In this document: positions 51,154 to 60,241 of the stretch, one piece after another
How the letters are laid out: the number at the start of each line of letters is the position of its first letter
Position numbering within the stretch: the first letter of the stretch is position 1
NCBI GenBank assembly: GCA_017308515.1
Contig: JAFKEN010000006.1
Coordinates: 788,479-852,478 of the forward strand
Direction of reading: 5' to 3'
Source of the DNA: Actinomycetales bacterium
Lineage (GTDB): Bacteria > Actinomycetota > Actinomycetes > Actinomycetales > Microbacteriaceae
Length of the DNA: 64,000 nucleotides
Position numbers and translations under genes: made by a program
The notes under the pieces: model-generated
The model's database searches: none
The model's input: only the letters and a program-made list of their open reading frames with translations
Told to the model about the DNA's origin: nothing

Positions 51154-52002
51154 ATGACGATCGTCCGCGCGGCCATCACCCAGACCACCTGGACCGGTGA
51201 CAAGGAGTCGATGCTCGACAAGCACGAGGGCTTCGCGCGCAGCGCCGCCGCCGACGGCGCGCAGGTCGTCTGCTTCCAGGAGCTGTTCTACGGCCCCTAC
51301 TTCGGCATCACCGAGGACAAGAAGTACTACGCCTACGCCGAGCCGGCCGACGGCCCGATCGTGCAGCGCTTCGCGGCGCTCGCGAAGGAGCTCGGCACCG
51401 TGATGGTGCTCCCCATCTACGAGGAGGACATGACCGGGGTGTACTACAACACCGCGGTGCTGGTCGACGCCGACGGCACGGTGCTCGGCAAGTACCGCAA
51501 GCACCACCTGCCGCACCTCGACCGCTTCTGGGAGAAGTTCTACTTCCGCCCCGGCAACCTCGGCTACCCGGTGTTCGACACCGCGGTCGGCCGCATCGGC
51601 ATGTACATCTGCTACGACCGGCACTTCCCCGAGGGCTGGCGCGAGCTGGGCCTGAACGACGCGCACATGGTCTTCAACCCCAACGCGACCAAGCCCGGTC
51701 TCAGCAACCGGCTGTGGGAGGTCGAGGGCCCGGCGGCGGCCGTCGCGAACGGCTACTTCGTGCTTCAGCCCAACCGGGTCGGCCGGGAGGACAACGAGTA
51801 CGGCGACCTCGCGGTCGACTTCTACGGCACGAGCCAGGTGATCGACCCGCGCGGCAACTTCGTGGGCGAGCGCGGCTCGGGCACCGACGAGGAGGTGCTG
51901 GTGCGCGACCTCGACCTCGACATGGTGCGCCAGATGCGCGACGACTGGCAGTTCTACCGGGATCGCCGCCCCGACTCCTACGCCAAGATCGCGAAGCCGT
52001 AA
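51154..52002 (+). CDS. Nitrilase-family N-carbamoyl hydrolase (beta-ureidopropionase)
   Basis: 282 residues with the complete Glu-Lys-Cys triad of the nitrilase superfamily: E43 (CFQELFYG), K116 (GKYRKHHLP) and C153 (MYICYDRHFPEG). The sequence VFNPNATKPGLSNRLWEVEGPAAA near 171-194 is usual in beta-ureidopropionase and N-carbamoyl amino acid hydrolases. It should release beta-alanine, CO2 and ammonia from N-carbamoyl-beta-alanine. It is first in a catabolic operon with dihydropyrimidinase 10 bases downstream. ATG 51154 has GAAGGAG 7 bases upstream. Confidence 0.93.
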   Translation: MTIVRAAITQTTWTGDKESMLDKHEGFARSAAADGAQVVCFQELFYGPYFGITEDKKYYAYAEPADGPIVQRFAALAKELGTVMVLPIYEEDMTGVYYNTAVLVDADGTVLGKYRKHHLPHLDRFWEKFYFRPGNLGYPVFDTAVGRIGMYICYDRHFPEGWRELGLNDAHMVFNPNATKPGLSNRLWEVEGPAAAVANGYFVLQPNRVGREDNEYGDLAVDFYGTSQVIDPRGNFVGERGSGTDEEVLVRDLDLDMVRQMRDDWQFYRDRRPDSYAKIAKP

Positions 52003-52012
52003 GGAGCGACCC

Positions 52013-53446
52013 ATGACCACCACGCTCATCACCGGCGGCACCGTCGTGTCGTCCACCGGTCGCACGACGGCCGACGTGCTCGTCGACGGCGAGAAGGTCG
52101 TCGCGCTGATCGCGCCCGGCACGACGGCGCTCGGCACCGACCTGACGACCGCGGTCGACACCGTCGTGGATGCGACCGGCAAGTACGTGATCCCCGGCGG
52201 CATCGACGCCCACACGCACTTCGAGCTGCCCTTCGGCGGCACCGAGGCGAGCGACTCGTTCGAGAGCGGAACCCGCGCCGCGGCGTGGGGCGGAACCACC
52301 TCCGTCATCGACTTCGCGGTGCAGACCACCGGCACCAAGGTGCCCGACGGGCTCGCGACCTGGCACGAGAAGGCCGCCGGCAACTGCGCGATCGACTACG
52401 GCTTCCACCAGATCCTCGGCGGCGTCGACGAGGAGTCGCTCGCCTACATGCCGAAGCTCGTCGACGAGGGCATCACGAGCTACAAGATGTTCATGGCCTA
52501 CCCGGGCGTCTTCTACTCCGACGATGGGCAGATCCTGCGGGCCATGCAGAAGGCCGCGGAGCTCGGCATGCTCACGATGATGCACGCCGAGAACGGCCCC
52601 GCGATCGACGTGCTCGCCGCCCAGCTCGCCGAGGCCGGCAAGACGACGCCGTACTACCACGGCATCGCGCGCGCCTGGCAGATGGAGGAGGAGGCGACGC
52701 ACCGCGCGATCATGCTCTCGAACCTCACCGGCGCTCCGCTCTACGTCGTGCACGTGAGCGCCAAGCAGGCGGTCGCGCAGCTCGCCGCCGCGCGCGACGA
52801 CGGCATGAACGTCTTCGGCGAGACCTGCCCGCAGTACCTCTACCTCTCGCTCGAGGAGCAGCTCGGGGCCTCGAGCGACGAATGGGGGGCGTTCGAGGGC
52901 GCGAAGTGGGTGTGCTCGACCCCGCTGCGCTCGCGCGCCGAGGGCCACCAGGACCACATGTGGCAGGCGCTGCGCACCAACGACCTGCAGATGGTGTCGA
53001 CCGACCACTGCCCGTTCTGCATGAAGGGGCAGAAGGAGCTCGGCAAGGACGACTTCCGCAAGATCCCCAACGGCATCGGCTCGGTCGAGCACCGCATGGA
53101 CCTCCTGTACCAGGGCGTCGTGACCGGCGAGATCACCCTCGAGCGCTGGGTCGAGATCACCTCGACCACCCCGGCGCGCATGTTCGGCCTCTACGGCCGC
53201 AAGGGCGTCATCGCCCCCGGCGCCGACGCCGACATCGTGGTCTACGACCCGAAGGGCCACACCACGATCTCCGCGGCGACCCACCACATGAACATGGATC
53301 ACTCGGCCTGGGAGGGCTTCGAGATCGACGGCCACGTCGACACGGTCCTCAGCCGCGGCAAGGTGATCGTCGACGGGGGCGAGTACCTCGGGGCGAAGGG
53401 CGACGGCAAGTACCTCAAGCGCGACCTGACCCAGTACCTGGTCTGA
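52013..53446 (+). CDS. Dihydropyrimidinase/hydantoinase
   Basis: 477 residues of the cyclic amidohydrolase family. Metal ligands: HTH in GGIDAHTHFELP (near 64), carboxylated K in ITSYKMFMAYPG (near 161), H in MMHAENGP and VVHVSAK, D in STDHCPF (near 330). It opens the ring of dihydrouracil, dihydrothymine or hydantoins. It comes right after beta-ureidopropionase, AGGAG ribosome site 6 bases before ATG. Substrate preference cannot be read; pyrimidine catabolism is the simplest reading. Confidence 0.94.
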   Translation: MTTTLITGGTVVSSTGRTTADVLVDGEKVVALIAPGTTALGTDLTTAVDTVVDATGKYVIPGGIDAHTHFELPFGGTEASDSFESGTRAAAWGGTTSVIDFAVQTTGTKVPDGLATWHEKAAGNCAIDYGFHQILGGVDEESLAYMPKLVDEGITSYKMFMAYPGVFYSDDGQILRAMQKAAELGMLTMMHAENGPAIDVLAAQLAEAGKTTPYYHGIARAWQMEEEATHRAIMLSNLTGAPLYVVHVSAKQAVAQLAAARDDGMNVFGETCPQYLYLSLEEQLGASSDEWGAFEGAKWVCSTPLRSRAEGHQDHMWQALRTNDLQMVSTDHCPFCMKGQKELGKDDFRKIPNGIGSVEHRMDLLYQGVVTGEITLERWVEITSTTPARMFGLYGRKGVIAPGADADIVVYDPKGHTTISAATHHMNMDHSAWEGFEIDGHVDTVLSRGKVIVDGGEYLGAKGDGKYLKRDLTQYLV

Positions 53447-53457
53447 GGGGCGCGCGC

Positions 53458-54486
53458 ATGGACTTCGGAGCCGTCCTCCAGACCAACCCGCCCGCCTCGC
53501 GGACGGTGCACCTCGCGAAGCTCGCCGAGCAGTACGGCTTCAGCCACGTCTGGACCTTCGACTCGCACCTGCTGTGGCAGGAGCCCTACGTCATCTACTC
53601 CGCGATCCTCGCCGAGACCCGCAAGGTCAAGGTCGGACCCTTCGTCACCAACCCCGCGACCCGCGACTGGACCGTGACCGCGAGCGTCTTCGCGACGCTC
53701 AACGAGATGTACGGCAACCGCACGGTCTGCGGCATCGGGCGCGGCGACTCCGCGGTGCGGGTCACGAACGGCAAGCCCGTCACGATGAGCGAGCTGCGCG
53801 AGTCGATCCACGTGATCCGCGAGCTCGCCAACTCGCGCAGCGTCGAGTACAAGGGATCACAGCTGCGCTTCCCGTGGAGCGAGGGCTCCGAGCTCGAGGT
53901 CTGGGTCGCCGCCTACGGCCCGATGGCCCTCAAGCTCACGGGCGAGGTCGGCGACGGGTTCATCCTGCAGCTGGCCGACCTCGACATCGCGGCGTGGATG
54001 ATCCAGACGGTGCGCGACGCCGCCGAGAACGCGGGGCGCGATCCGATGAGCGTCAAGTTCTGCGTCGCGGCGCCGTTCTACATCACCGACGGCACCCCGC
54101 ACGCCCTCGAGCACGCGCGCGAGCAGAGCCGCTGGTTCGGGGGCATGGTCGGGAACCACGTCGCCGACATCGTCGCGAAGTACGGGGCCGACGGCACCGT
54201 GCCGCAGGCGCTCACCGACTACATCGCGGGCCGCACCGGCTACGACTACAACAGCCACGGCAAGGCCCACAACGACCACGTCGACTTCGTGCCCGACGAG
54301 ATCGTCGACCGGTTCTGCGTGCTCGGCTCGGCCGAGGAGCACATCGAGAAGCTCAAGGCGCTCGAGGCGCTCGGCGTCGACCAGTTCGCGGGCTACCTCC
54401 AGCACGACAACAAGGAGGAGACCCTCCGGGTCTACGGCGAGACGGTCATCCCGGCGCTGCACGACCACGTCACGGCGAAGTCGTGA
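53458..54486 (+). CDS. Luciferase-like oxidoreductase of the pyrimidine operon (CPS_4043-like)
   Basis: 342 residues of the LLM family: MDFGAVLQTNPPASRTVHLAKLAE, FSHVWTFDSHLLWQEPYVI near 24-42, VGPFVTNPATRDWTV near 58-72, CGIGRGDSAVRVTNGKP and VWVAAYGPMALKLTGEVGDGFILQL near 142-166. It resembles the F420-dependent CPS_4043 family and Mer-type reductases, which often lie beside dihydropyrimidinase. It may reduce or oxidise a pyrimidine intermediate with F420H2 or FMN. It begins 11 bases after dihydropyrimidinase, so it belongs to the operon. Confidence 0.88.
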   Translation: MDFGAVLQTNPPASRTVHLAKLAEQYGFSHVWTFDSHLLWQEPYVIYSAILAETRKVKVGPFVTNPATRDWTVTASVFATLNEMYGNRTVCGIGRGDSAVRVTNGKPVTMSELRESIHVIRELANSRSVEYKGSQLRFPWSEGSELEVWVAAYGPMALKLTGEVGDGFILQLADLDIAAWMIQTVRDAAENAGRDPMSVKFCVAAPFYITDGTPHALEHAREQSRWFGGMVGNHVADIVAKYGADGTVPQALTDYIAGRTGYDYNSHGKAHNDHVDFVPDEIVDRFCVLGSAEEHIEKLKALEALGVDQFAGYLQHDNKEETLRVYGETVIPALHDHVTAKS

Positions 54487-54499
54487 GCGGGGCCCCCGC

Positions 54500-55396
54500 A
54501 TGAGTCGACGCACGAGCGCGATCCTGTGGGGGGTTCTCGGGGTGCTCGCCGTCGTGCTGCTCTGGGAGGGCTACAAGGCCCTCGGTCCGGCGGAGGGCGT
54601 CGTCATCGGCGCGGTGCCGGGCGAGGCGGGATCGGGCGTGCTGATCCTGCCGCGCACCCACGACCGCGCCATGCCGCACGTGTGGGACATGGTGGCGCGC
54701 CTGTTCGCCCCGACGAGCGGCGGCAGCACGCCGCCGCTGTGGGTCTCGGTGCTGGGCGCCGCCGGCCTGACGCTCGGCATCGCGGCCGTCGGCTGGGTCA
54801 TCGGCGTCGTCGTCGGTGGCGTGCTCGGCGCGCTCATGCAGCGCTGGCGCCTGCTCGAGTGGGGCCTGCTGCCGTGGATCGTCGTGAGCCAGACGGTGCC
54901 GCTCATCGCCTTCGCGCCGATCGTCAACTCGATGGGGCTCCAGCTCGGTCGCGGCGGCGGGTTCGAGTGGCCCCAGTGGGTCTCGGTCGCGGTGATCGCC
55001 TCCTACCTCGCGTTCTTCCCGGTCGCGATCGGGGTGCTGCGCGGTCTCGCGGCGCCCGACCGCATCCACCTGGATCTCCTGCGCAGCTACGCGGCCGGCT
55101 ACGGCGCGACCCTGTGGCGGCTGCGACTGCCCGCGGCCGTGCCCTACCTGCTGCCCGCGCTGCGGCTCGCGGCCGCGAACGCCGTCGTCGGCGCGGTCGT
55201 CGCGGAGGTGTCGATCGGCATGCGCGGCGGCATCGGCCGCATGCTCCTGCAGCTGGCCGGGCAGGCCTCCGCCGACCCGGCGGCGCCGTGGGGCCCGACC
55301 TTCGGCGCGATCGCGCTCGGGCTCGTGGCGGCGGGATCCGTCGCGCTGCTCGGCCTCGGGCTGCGCCGCTACCGTCGCGGGGAGGCGACCGCATGA
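54500..55396 (+). CDS. ABC importer permease 1 (SsuC/ThiX-like)
   Basis: 298 residues, about six helices, with the EAA loop of binding-protein importers in IHLDLLRSYAAGYGATLWRLRLPAAVPYLLPAL near 189-221. The family serves sulfonates, nitrate, thiamine precursors, pyrimidines and hydantoins. It begins 13 bases after the luciferase-like gene and overlaps the ATPase (ATGA). Together with a second permease and an NMT1/THI5-type binding protein it makes a heteromeric importer whose cargo is probably the pyrimidine or hydantoin handled by the operon. Confidence 0.9.
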   Translation: MSRRTSAILWGVLGVLAVVLLWEGYKALGPAEGVVIGAVPGEAGSGVLILPRTHDRAMPHVWDMVARLFAPTSGGSTPPLWVSVLGAAGLTLGIAAVGWVIGVVVGGVLGALMQRWRLLEWGLLPWIVVSQTVPLIAFAPIVNSMGLQLGRGGGFEWPQWVSVAVIASYLAFFPVAIGVLRGLAAPDRIHLDLLRSYAAGYGATLWRLRLPAAVPYLLPALRLAAANAVVGAVVAEVSIGMRGGIGRMLLQLAGQASADPAAPWGPTFGAIALGLVAAGSVALLGLGLRRYRRGEATA

Positions 55397-56253
55397 GCAC
55401 CGAGTCCACCACCGGGTCGGGCGCGACGACGCGAGCGACCGGCGTCCCGTCGGCCGCCGACCCGGCCGCGCCGGCCCTGCGCGCGACGGGCGTCGGCAAG
55501 TCGTTCACGGCGCGCAAGGGCGAGGTCGTCGCCCTCACCGGGGTCGAGCTCGAGGTCGCGCCGGGGGAGTTCGTCTCGCTCATCGGCCCCTCCGGCTGCG
55601 GCAAGTCGACCCTCCTGCGGCTGATCGCCGACCTCGACGCACCGACGAGCGGCGAGCTCACGATCTTCGGCAAGCCGGCCCACCAGGCGCGCCTCGACCA
55701 GGACTACGGCATCGCCTTCCAGCAGGCGGGTCTGCTGCCGTGGCGCAGCGTCGGGGCGAACATCGCGCTCCCGCTCGAGCTGCACGGCGTCGAGCGGGCC
55801 GCGCGTGCCGCGCGGGTCGCGGAGCTCGCCGAACTCGTCGGCCTGACCGAGTTCGTCGACCGGCACCCCGACGAGCTCTCCGGCGGCATGCAGCAGCGGG
55901 TCGCCATCGCGCGGTCGCTCGCCGCGAAGCCGCGTCTGCTGCTGATGGACGAGCCCTTCGGTGCGCTCGACGAGATGACCCGCGAGTACCTGCAGTCCGA
56001 GCTCGCGCGCATCGCCGCCGAGACCGGTGCCGCGGTCGTGTTCGTGACCCACTCGATCCCCGAGGCGGTCTTCCTCTCCGACCGCGTGGTCGTCATGAGC
56101 CCGCGCCCCGGCCGCATCACCGACGTCGTCGCCACGCCGCTCGGCGCCCGACGCGACGACGGTCTGCGCGAGTCGCCCGAGTACTACGCCCACGTGACCG
56201 CGGTGCGCGAGGCGCTGCACGGCACCCCCACCCACCGACCGGGCGAGCCGTGA
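55393..56253 (+). CDS. ABC importer ATP-binding protein (SsuB/TauB-like)
   Basis: 286 residues: Walker A GPSGCGKSTLLRLIADL near 66-82, Q-loop AFQQAGLLPWRSV (typical of the nitrate/sulfonate/thiamine-precursor group), signature LSGGMQQRVAIARSL, Walker B RLLLMDEPFGALDEM and switch His in VFVTHSIPEA. About 30 Thr/Ala-rich residues precede the fold. The ATG overlaps the stop of permease 1. Confidence 0.93.
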   Translation: MSTESTTGSGATTRATGVPSAADPAAPALRATGVGKSFTARKGEVVALTGVELEVAPGEFVSLIGPSGCGKSTLLRLIADLDAPTSGELTIFGKPAHQARLDQDYGIAFQQAGLLPWRSVGANIALPLELHGVERAARAARVAELAELVGLTEFVDRHPDELSGGMQQRVAIARSLAAKPRLLLMDEPFGALDEMTREYLQSELARIAAETGAAVVFVTHSIPEAVFLSDRVVVMSPRPGRITDVVATPLGARRDDGLRESPEYYAHVTAVREALHGTPTHRPGEP

Positions 56254-56278
56254 GCGCGGCGAGCGTGGGGATGCGGCG

Positions 56279-57076
56279 ATGAGCCCGGTCGTCGTCGCGC
56301 GTCCGCCGCGCCGCACCGCGCCCCCCGCGTGGGCCCGGATCGTCGCGCCGATCGTGGTGGGTCTGCTGCTGCTCGCGGTCTGGATCCTCTGGGTCGACGT
56401 GCTCGGCACCGCACCTCGGGCGCTGCCCAGCCCGATCGCGATCGGGCAGGAGCTCGTGCTGCGCGGCGAGATCATCGGCAAGGCGATGGCCGTCACCGCC
56501 ACCAACGCGCTGCTCGGGCTCGTCGCCGGAGCGCTGCTCGCGGTCGTGCTCGCGGCCCTGGCCGCGGCCAGCCGGCCGCTCGACGGCATGCTCGCCCCGC
56601 TCGTGGCGGCGCTCGCGGTCATCCCGATCGTCGCGCTGACCCCGATCTTCAACACGATGTTCGGCGCCTCGAGCCAGTTCGGCCGGCAGGCGGTCGCCGG
56701 CATCGCGGCCTTCGTGCCCGTCTTCGTCAACGTGCTGCGGGGCCTGCGTCAGACCCGTCCGGTGCACCGCGACGTGCTGCGCTCGGTCGCGGCCTCGCCG
56801 TGGCAGACCTTCCGCGTGCTGACCCTCCCCACCGCCGTGCCCTACCTGCTCACCGGGCTGCGGATCGCGGCCTCGCTCGCGGTCATCGCCGCGCTCGTCG
56901 CCGAGTACTTCGGCGGCCCCGCCGACGGGGTCGGCACCGCGATCGCCAGCTACGCCAAGTCGGGTCGCGCGGCCCTCGCCTGGGCCTTCGTGGCCGGCGG
57001 GATCGCGATCGGGCTCGTGTTCTTCCTCGCCACCACGCTGCTCGAGCGGCTGGTGGCGAGGCGACTGCCGGTCTGA
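56279..57076 (+). CDS. ABC importer permease 2 (SsuC-like)
   Basis: 265 residues with about six helices and the EAA loop VHRDVLRSVAASPWQTFRVLTLPTAVPYLLTGL near 161-193. It is a diverged partner of permease 1, and the two should form the heterodimeric channel. ATG 56279 is 25 bases after the ATPase gene. C-terminal FFLATTLLERLVARRLPV is normal. Confidence 0.9.
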   Translation: MSPVVVARPPRRTAPPAWARIVAPIVVGLLLLAVWILWVDVLGTAPRALPSPIAIGQELVLRGEIIGKAMAVTATNALLGLVAGALLAVVLAALAAASRPLDGMLAPLVAALAVIPIVALTPIFNTMFGASSQFGRQAVAGIAAFVPVFVNVLRGLRQTRPVHRDVLRSVAASPWQTFRVLTLPTAVPYLLTGLRIAASLAVIAALVAEYFGGPADGVGTAIASYAKSGRAALAWAFVAGGIAIGLVFFLATTLLERLVARRLPV

Positions 57077-57108
57077 CCGGCACCCCCGCCGGATCTGCAC
57101 CGGCATCC

Positions 57109-57151
57109 GCACCACCGCACCATTCGCACCACCGGCACCACCCGCACCACC
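57109..57151 (+). repeat. GCACCACC microrepeat
   Basis: GCACCACC-type units recur four or five times in the 146-base gap between permease 2 and the binding protein. It is low-complexity DNA and not part of a gene. Confidence 0.7.
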
Positions 57152-57222
57152 GCGACGAGGCGAACCCGCCCCCGCGGCGCGGGCGCTCCGGCGTCCGCTC
57201 CATCCCTTCAGGAAGAACCACC

Positions 57223-58395
57223 ATGAGTCACAGCATCAGGCGCCGCCTCGGCGCCGTCGCGGCCGCCACCGCGGCCTCCGCCCTCGTCCTCGCCGGCTGC
57301 TCGGCCGGCGGCGGCGACACCGGGGGCGACTCCGGCGACTTCGAGCCGCTCACCTCGATCAAGCTGCAGCTGCAGTGGCTGCCGCAGGCCCAGTTCGCCG
57401 GCTACTACCTCGCGCAGGAGGAGGGCTACTTCGAGGAGGAGGGCTTCACCGACGTCGAGATCGTCCCCTCGGGCGGCGACATCGTGCCGCAGGACGCGCT
57501 CGTCGCGGGCGACGTCGACTTCGCGATCGCCTGGGTGCCGAAGGTGCTGGGCAGCATCGAGGGCAGCGGCGTCGAGCTGACCGACATCGCGCAGGTGTTC
57601 CAGGCCTCCGGCACGACGCAGGTGTCCTTCAAGGACAGCGGGATCACATCGGTCGCCGACTTCGAGGGCAAGCGCATCGGCTCGTGGGGCTTCGGCAACG
57701 AGTGGGAGATCTTCGCCGCGATGGCGGCCGAGGGCCTCGACTCGACCACGGTGTCGATCACGACCCAGGACTTCTCGATGAACGCCCTGCTCGACGGCGA
57801 CGTCGACGCGGCTCAGGCGATGACCTACAACGAGCTCGCGCAGCTGCTCGAGACCGTCAACCCGGCCACCGGGGAGCTCTACACGCTCGACGACCTCAAC
57901 GTGATCTCGTACGAGGACACCCAGGGCGCCATGCTGCAGGACGCGATCTGGGCCGACACCGCCCGCCTCGCCGACGACCCGGCCTACGCCGACGCCGCGG
58001 TGCGCTTCCTCAAGGCGATCACGAAGGGCTGGCTGTACGCCCGCGACAACCCGGAGGACGCGGCGGCGAAGGTCTACGACATCGCCGCGAACGCCGAGGC
58101 GGCCTTCCCTGTCGGCCCCGTGCACCAGCTGTGGCAGATGAACGAGGTCAACAAGCTCATCTGGACCGGCGGCACCTTCGGCCTGGTCGACTCGGCCGCG
58201 TGGGACAAGACGGTCGCGGGGGCGCTCGCCGCCGTCAACCAGGACGGTCTGCACCTCATCACCGCCGACCCGCCCGCCTCCGCCTACTCGAACGAGTACA
58301 TGCAGAAGGCGCTCGACGAGCTCGCCGCCGAGGGCGTCACCGTCGACGGGGCCTACACCCCGATCGACGTGGTGCTCACCGAGGGCGGGCAGTAA
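57223..58395 (+). CDS. NMT1/THI5-like ABC substrate-binding lipoprotein
   Basis: 390 residues. Signal peptide with lipobox LVLAGC (Cys near residue 26) and a Gly/Asp linker, then LQLQWLPQAQFAGYYLAQEEGYFEEEGF near 51-78 and VPSGGDIVPQDALVAGDVDFAIAWV near 84-108, the typical NMT1/THI5-like start. Homologues bind thiamine precursors, pyrimidines (such as RutG-independent importers) and hydantoins. The operon context favours a pyrimidine-type ligand. ATG 57223 has CAGGAAGAA upstream. Confidence 0.9.
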   Translation: MSHSIRRRLGAVAAATAASALVLAGCSAGGGDTGGDSGDFEPLTSIKLQLQWLPQAQFAGYYLAQEEGYFEEEGFTDVEIVPSGGDIVPQDALVAGDVDFAIAWVPKVLGSIEGSGVELTDIAQVFQASGTTQVSFKDSGITSVADFEGKRIGSWGFGNEWEIFAAMAAEGLDSTTVSITTQDFSMNALLDGDVDAAQAMTYNELAQLLETVNPATGELYTLDDLNVISYEDTQGAMLQDAIWADTARLADDPAYADAAVRFLKAITKGWLYARDNPEDAAAKVYDIAANAEAAFPVGPVHQLWQMNEVNKLIWTGGTFGLVDSAAWDKTVAGALAAVNQDGLHLITADPPASAYSNEYMQKALDELAAEGVTVDGAYTPIDVVLTEGGQ

Positions 58396-58500
58396 CCCGT
58401 GGGTGGGGGCGGCGCCGGTCGCCCCCACCCGTTCCCCCGCCGGGCGCGTCCACCGCTCTCGGCGGGGTTCCCGACCCCGACCCGCGAGTAGCGTGATGCC

Positions 58501-59835
58501 ATGACCGACCTGAACCCCGCCGACGGGGCCCGCACCCTCGAGCTCGACCGCGCCTACGTCTTCCACTCGTGGTCGGCGCAGGGCGCTCTCAAGCCCTTCG
58601 TGATCGCCGGGGCGCTCGGCAGCGAGGTGTGGGACTTCGAGGGCCGGCACTATCTCGACTTCAGCTCGATGCTCGTCAACACCAACATCGGGCACGCGCA
58701 CCCCAAGGTGGTCGCGGCGATCCAGGAGCAGGCGGCGATCCTGCCCACCGTCGCGCCCGCGCACGCCAACCTGACGCGCGGCGAGGCCGCGCGGCGCATC
58801 GTCGAGAAGGCCGGGCCCGAGTTCTCGAAGGTGTTCTTCACCAACGGCGGGGCCGACGCGAACGAGAACGCGATCCGCATGGCCCGCCTCGTGACCGGCC
58901 GCGACAAGGTGCTCAGCCACTACCGCAGCTACCACGGCAACACCGGCGCCGCGATCGTCTCCACCGGTGACTGGCGGCGCGTGCCGAACGAGTTCGCCCG
59001 CGGTCACGTGCACTTCTTCGGGCCCTTCCCCTACCGCTCCGAGTTCTGGTCGGACTCGCCCGAGCAGGAGACCGAGCGCGCCCTGCACCACCTGAAGCGC
59101 GTGATCCAGGCGGAGGGCCCCGACTCGATCGCCGCGATCCTGCTCGAGGGTGTGCCCGGTACCGCGGGGGTGCTCGTGCCGACGCCCGGCTACCTGGCGG
59201 GCGTGCGGAAGCTCGCCGACGAGTACGGCATCCTGCTGATCCTCGACGAGGTCATGGCCGGGTTCGGACGCACCGGCGACTGGTTCTCGTGGCAGAACGC
59301 GACCATCAACCCCGATCGGGTCGTGCCCGACCTCGTGACCTTCGCGAAGGGCGTCAACTCGGGTTACGTGCCGGTCGGCGGCGTCATCATGCCGCCCGAG
59401 ATCGCCGCGGCCTTCGACGAGACGGTCTTCCCCGGCGGGCTCACCTACTCGGGCCACCCGCTCGCGATGGCCTCGATCGTCGCCTCGATCGACGCGATGC
59501 AGGAGGAGGGGATCGTCGAGAACGCGGCCGCGGTCGGTCGCGACACGCTCGGGCCCGGCCTCGCGGCGCTGCAGCAGGATCACCGCATGATCGGCGAGGT
59601 GCGCGGCCTCGGCGTGTTCTGGGCCCTCGACCTCGTCGTCGACCGCGACACGCGCGAACCGGTTCCCGCGTCGACCATCGCGGCGCTCAAGAACGCGTGC
59701 CTCGAGCGCGGGCTGCTGCCGTTCACGGCCGACAACCGCATCCACGTGGTGCCGCCCTGCACGGTGACGGCGGGCGACGCGGCGCGCGGCCTCGCGATCC
59801 TCGACGAGGTGTTCACGGCCGTCGAGCAGGCGTAG
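58501..59835 (+). CDS. Class III aminotransferase, probable beta-alanine:2-oxoacid transaminase
   Basis: 444 residues of fold-type I, class III. FTNGGADANENAIRMARL (near 118-135), SYHGNTGAAIVSTGDWRR (near 142-159), ILLILDEVMAGFGRTGDW (near 243-260) and the PLP Lys in VTFAKGVNSGYVPVGG (near 280-295) are family landmarks. As beta-alanine is the end product of the two hydrolases upstream, it likely transaminates it to malonate semialdehyde. TAGCGT lies exactly 6 bases before the ATG, so it also has its own leaderless promoter. Confidence 0.9.
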   Translation: MTDLNPADGARTLELDRAYVFHSWSAQGALKPFVIAGALGSEVWDFEGRHYLDFSSMLVNTNIGHAHPKVVAAIQEQAAILPTVAPAHANLTRGEAARRIVEKAGPEFSKVFFTNGGADANENAIRMARLVTGRDKVLSHYRSYHGNTGAAIVSTGDWRRVPNEFARGHVHFFGPFPYRSEFWSDSPEQETERALHHLKRVIQAEGPDSIAAILLEGVPGTAGVLVPTPGYLAGVRKLADEYGILLILDEVMAGFGRTGDWFSWQNATINPDRVVPDLVTFAKGVNSGYVPVGGVIMPPEIAAAFDETVFPGGLTYSGHPLAMASIVASIDAMQEEGIVENAAAVGRDTLGPGLAALQQDHRMIGEVRGLGVFWALDLVVDRDTREPVPASTIAALKNACLERGLLPFTADNRIHVVPPCTVTAGDAARGLAILDEVFTAVEQA

Positions 59836-59861
59836 CCTCGGCGGCGACGGGAGGAGACGCG

Positions 59862-60164
59862 ATGGCTGCTGACGCCGACCGCGCCACGGCGGTTCCCGGC
59901 CTGGAGCCCGATGCCGAGACCGTCGAGCTGCGCTGGAACCCCGACGGCTCCTTCGAGCGGATGCGCGAGGCCGCCGCCCGCTCGGCGCACGCGACTCTGC
60001 CGCCGTCGGCCTTCGAGCACGGGGGCGAGGCCGCCCCGTTCGCGCACCTGCCCGAGCAGCCGGTCGAGCTGACCGCGACCGTCGCTCCCGAGCCGCCCGC
60101 GGAGGATCTCGCGATCTGGCCCCCCGACGCGGCCGCGTGGGGCGGGGTCGGCACGCCGAACTGA
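59862..60164 (+). CDS. Small hypothetical protein
   Basis: 100 residues, Ala/Pro/Glu-rich and without membrane segments: LEPDAETVELRWNPDGSFERMREAAARSAHA, then a Pro-rich end with EDLAIWPPDAAAWGG. I do not recognise a family. A good GGGAGGAG ribosome site lies 7 bases before the ATG, 26 bases after the aminotransferase stop, which supports a real gene at the end of the operon. Composition is like its neighbours. Confidence 0.65.
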   Translation: MAADADRATAVPGLEPDAETVELRWNPDGSFERMREAAARSAHATLPPSAFEHGGEAAPFAHLPEQPVELTATVAPEPPAEDLAIWPPDAAAWGGVGTPN

Positions 60165-60241
60165 GCGCGCCACACGGGCAGCCGGGTTCCCGTCGAGCGC
60201 CCGCGCAGCACGGCGGCGCACCCCCGCGTACACTGCCGCAG

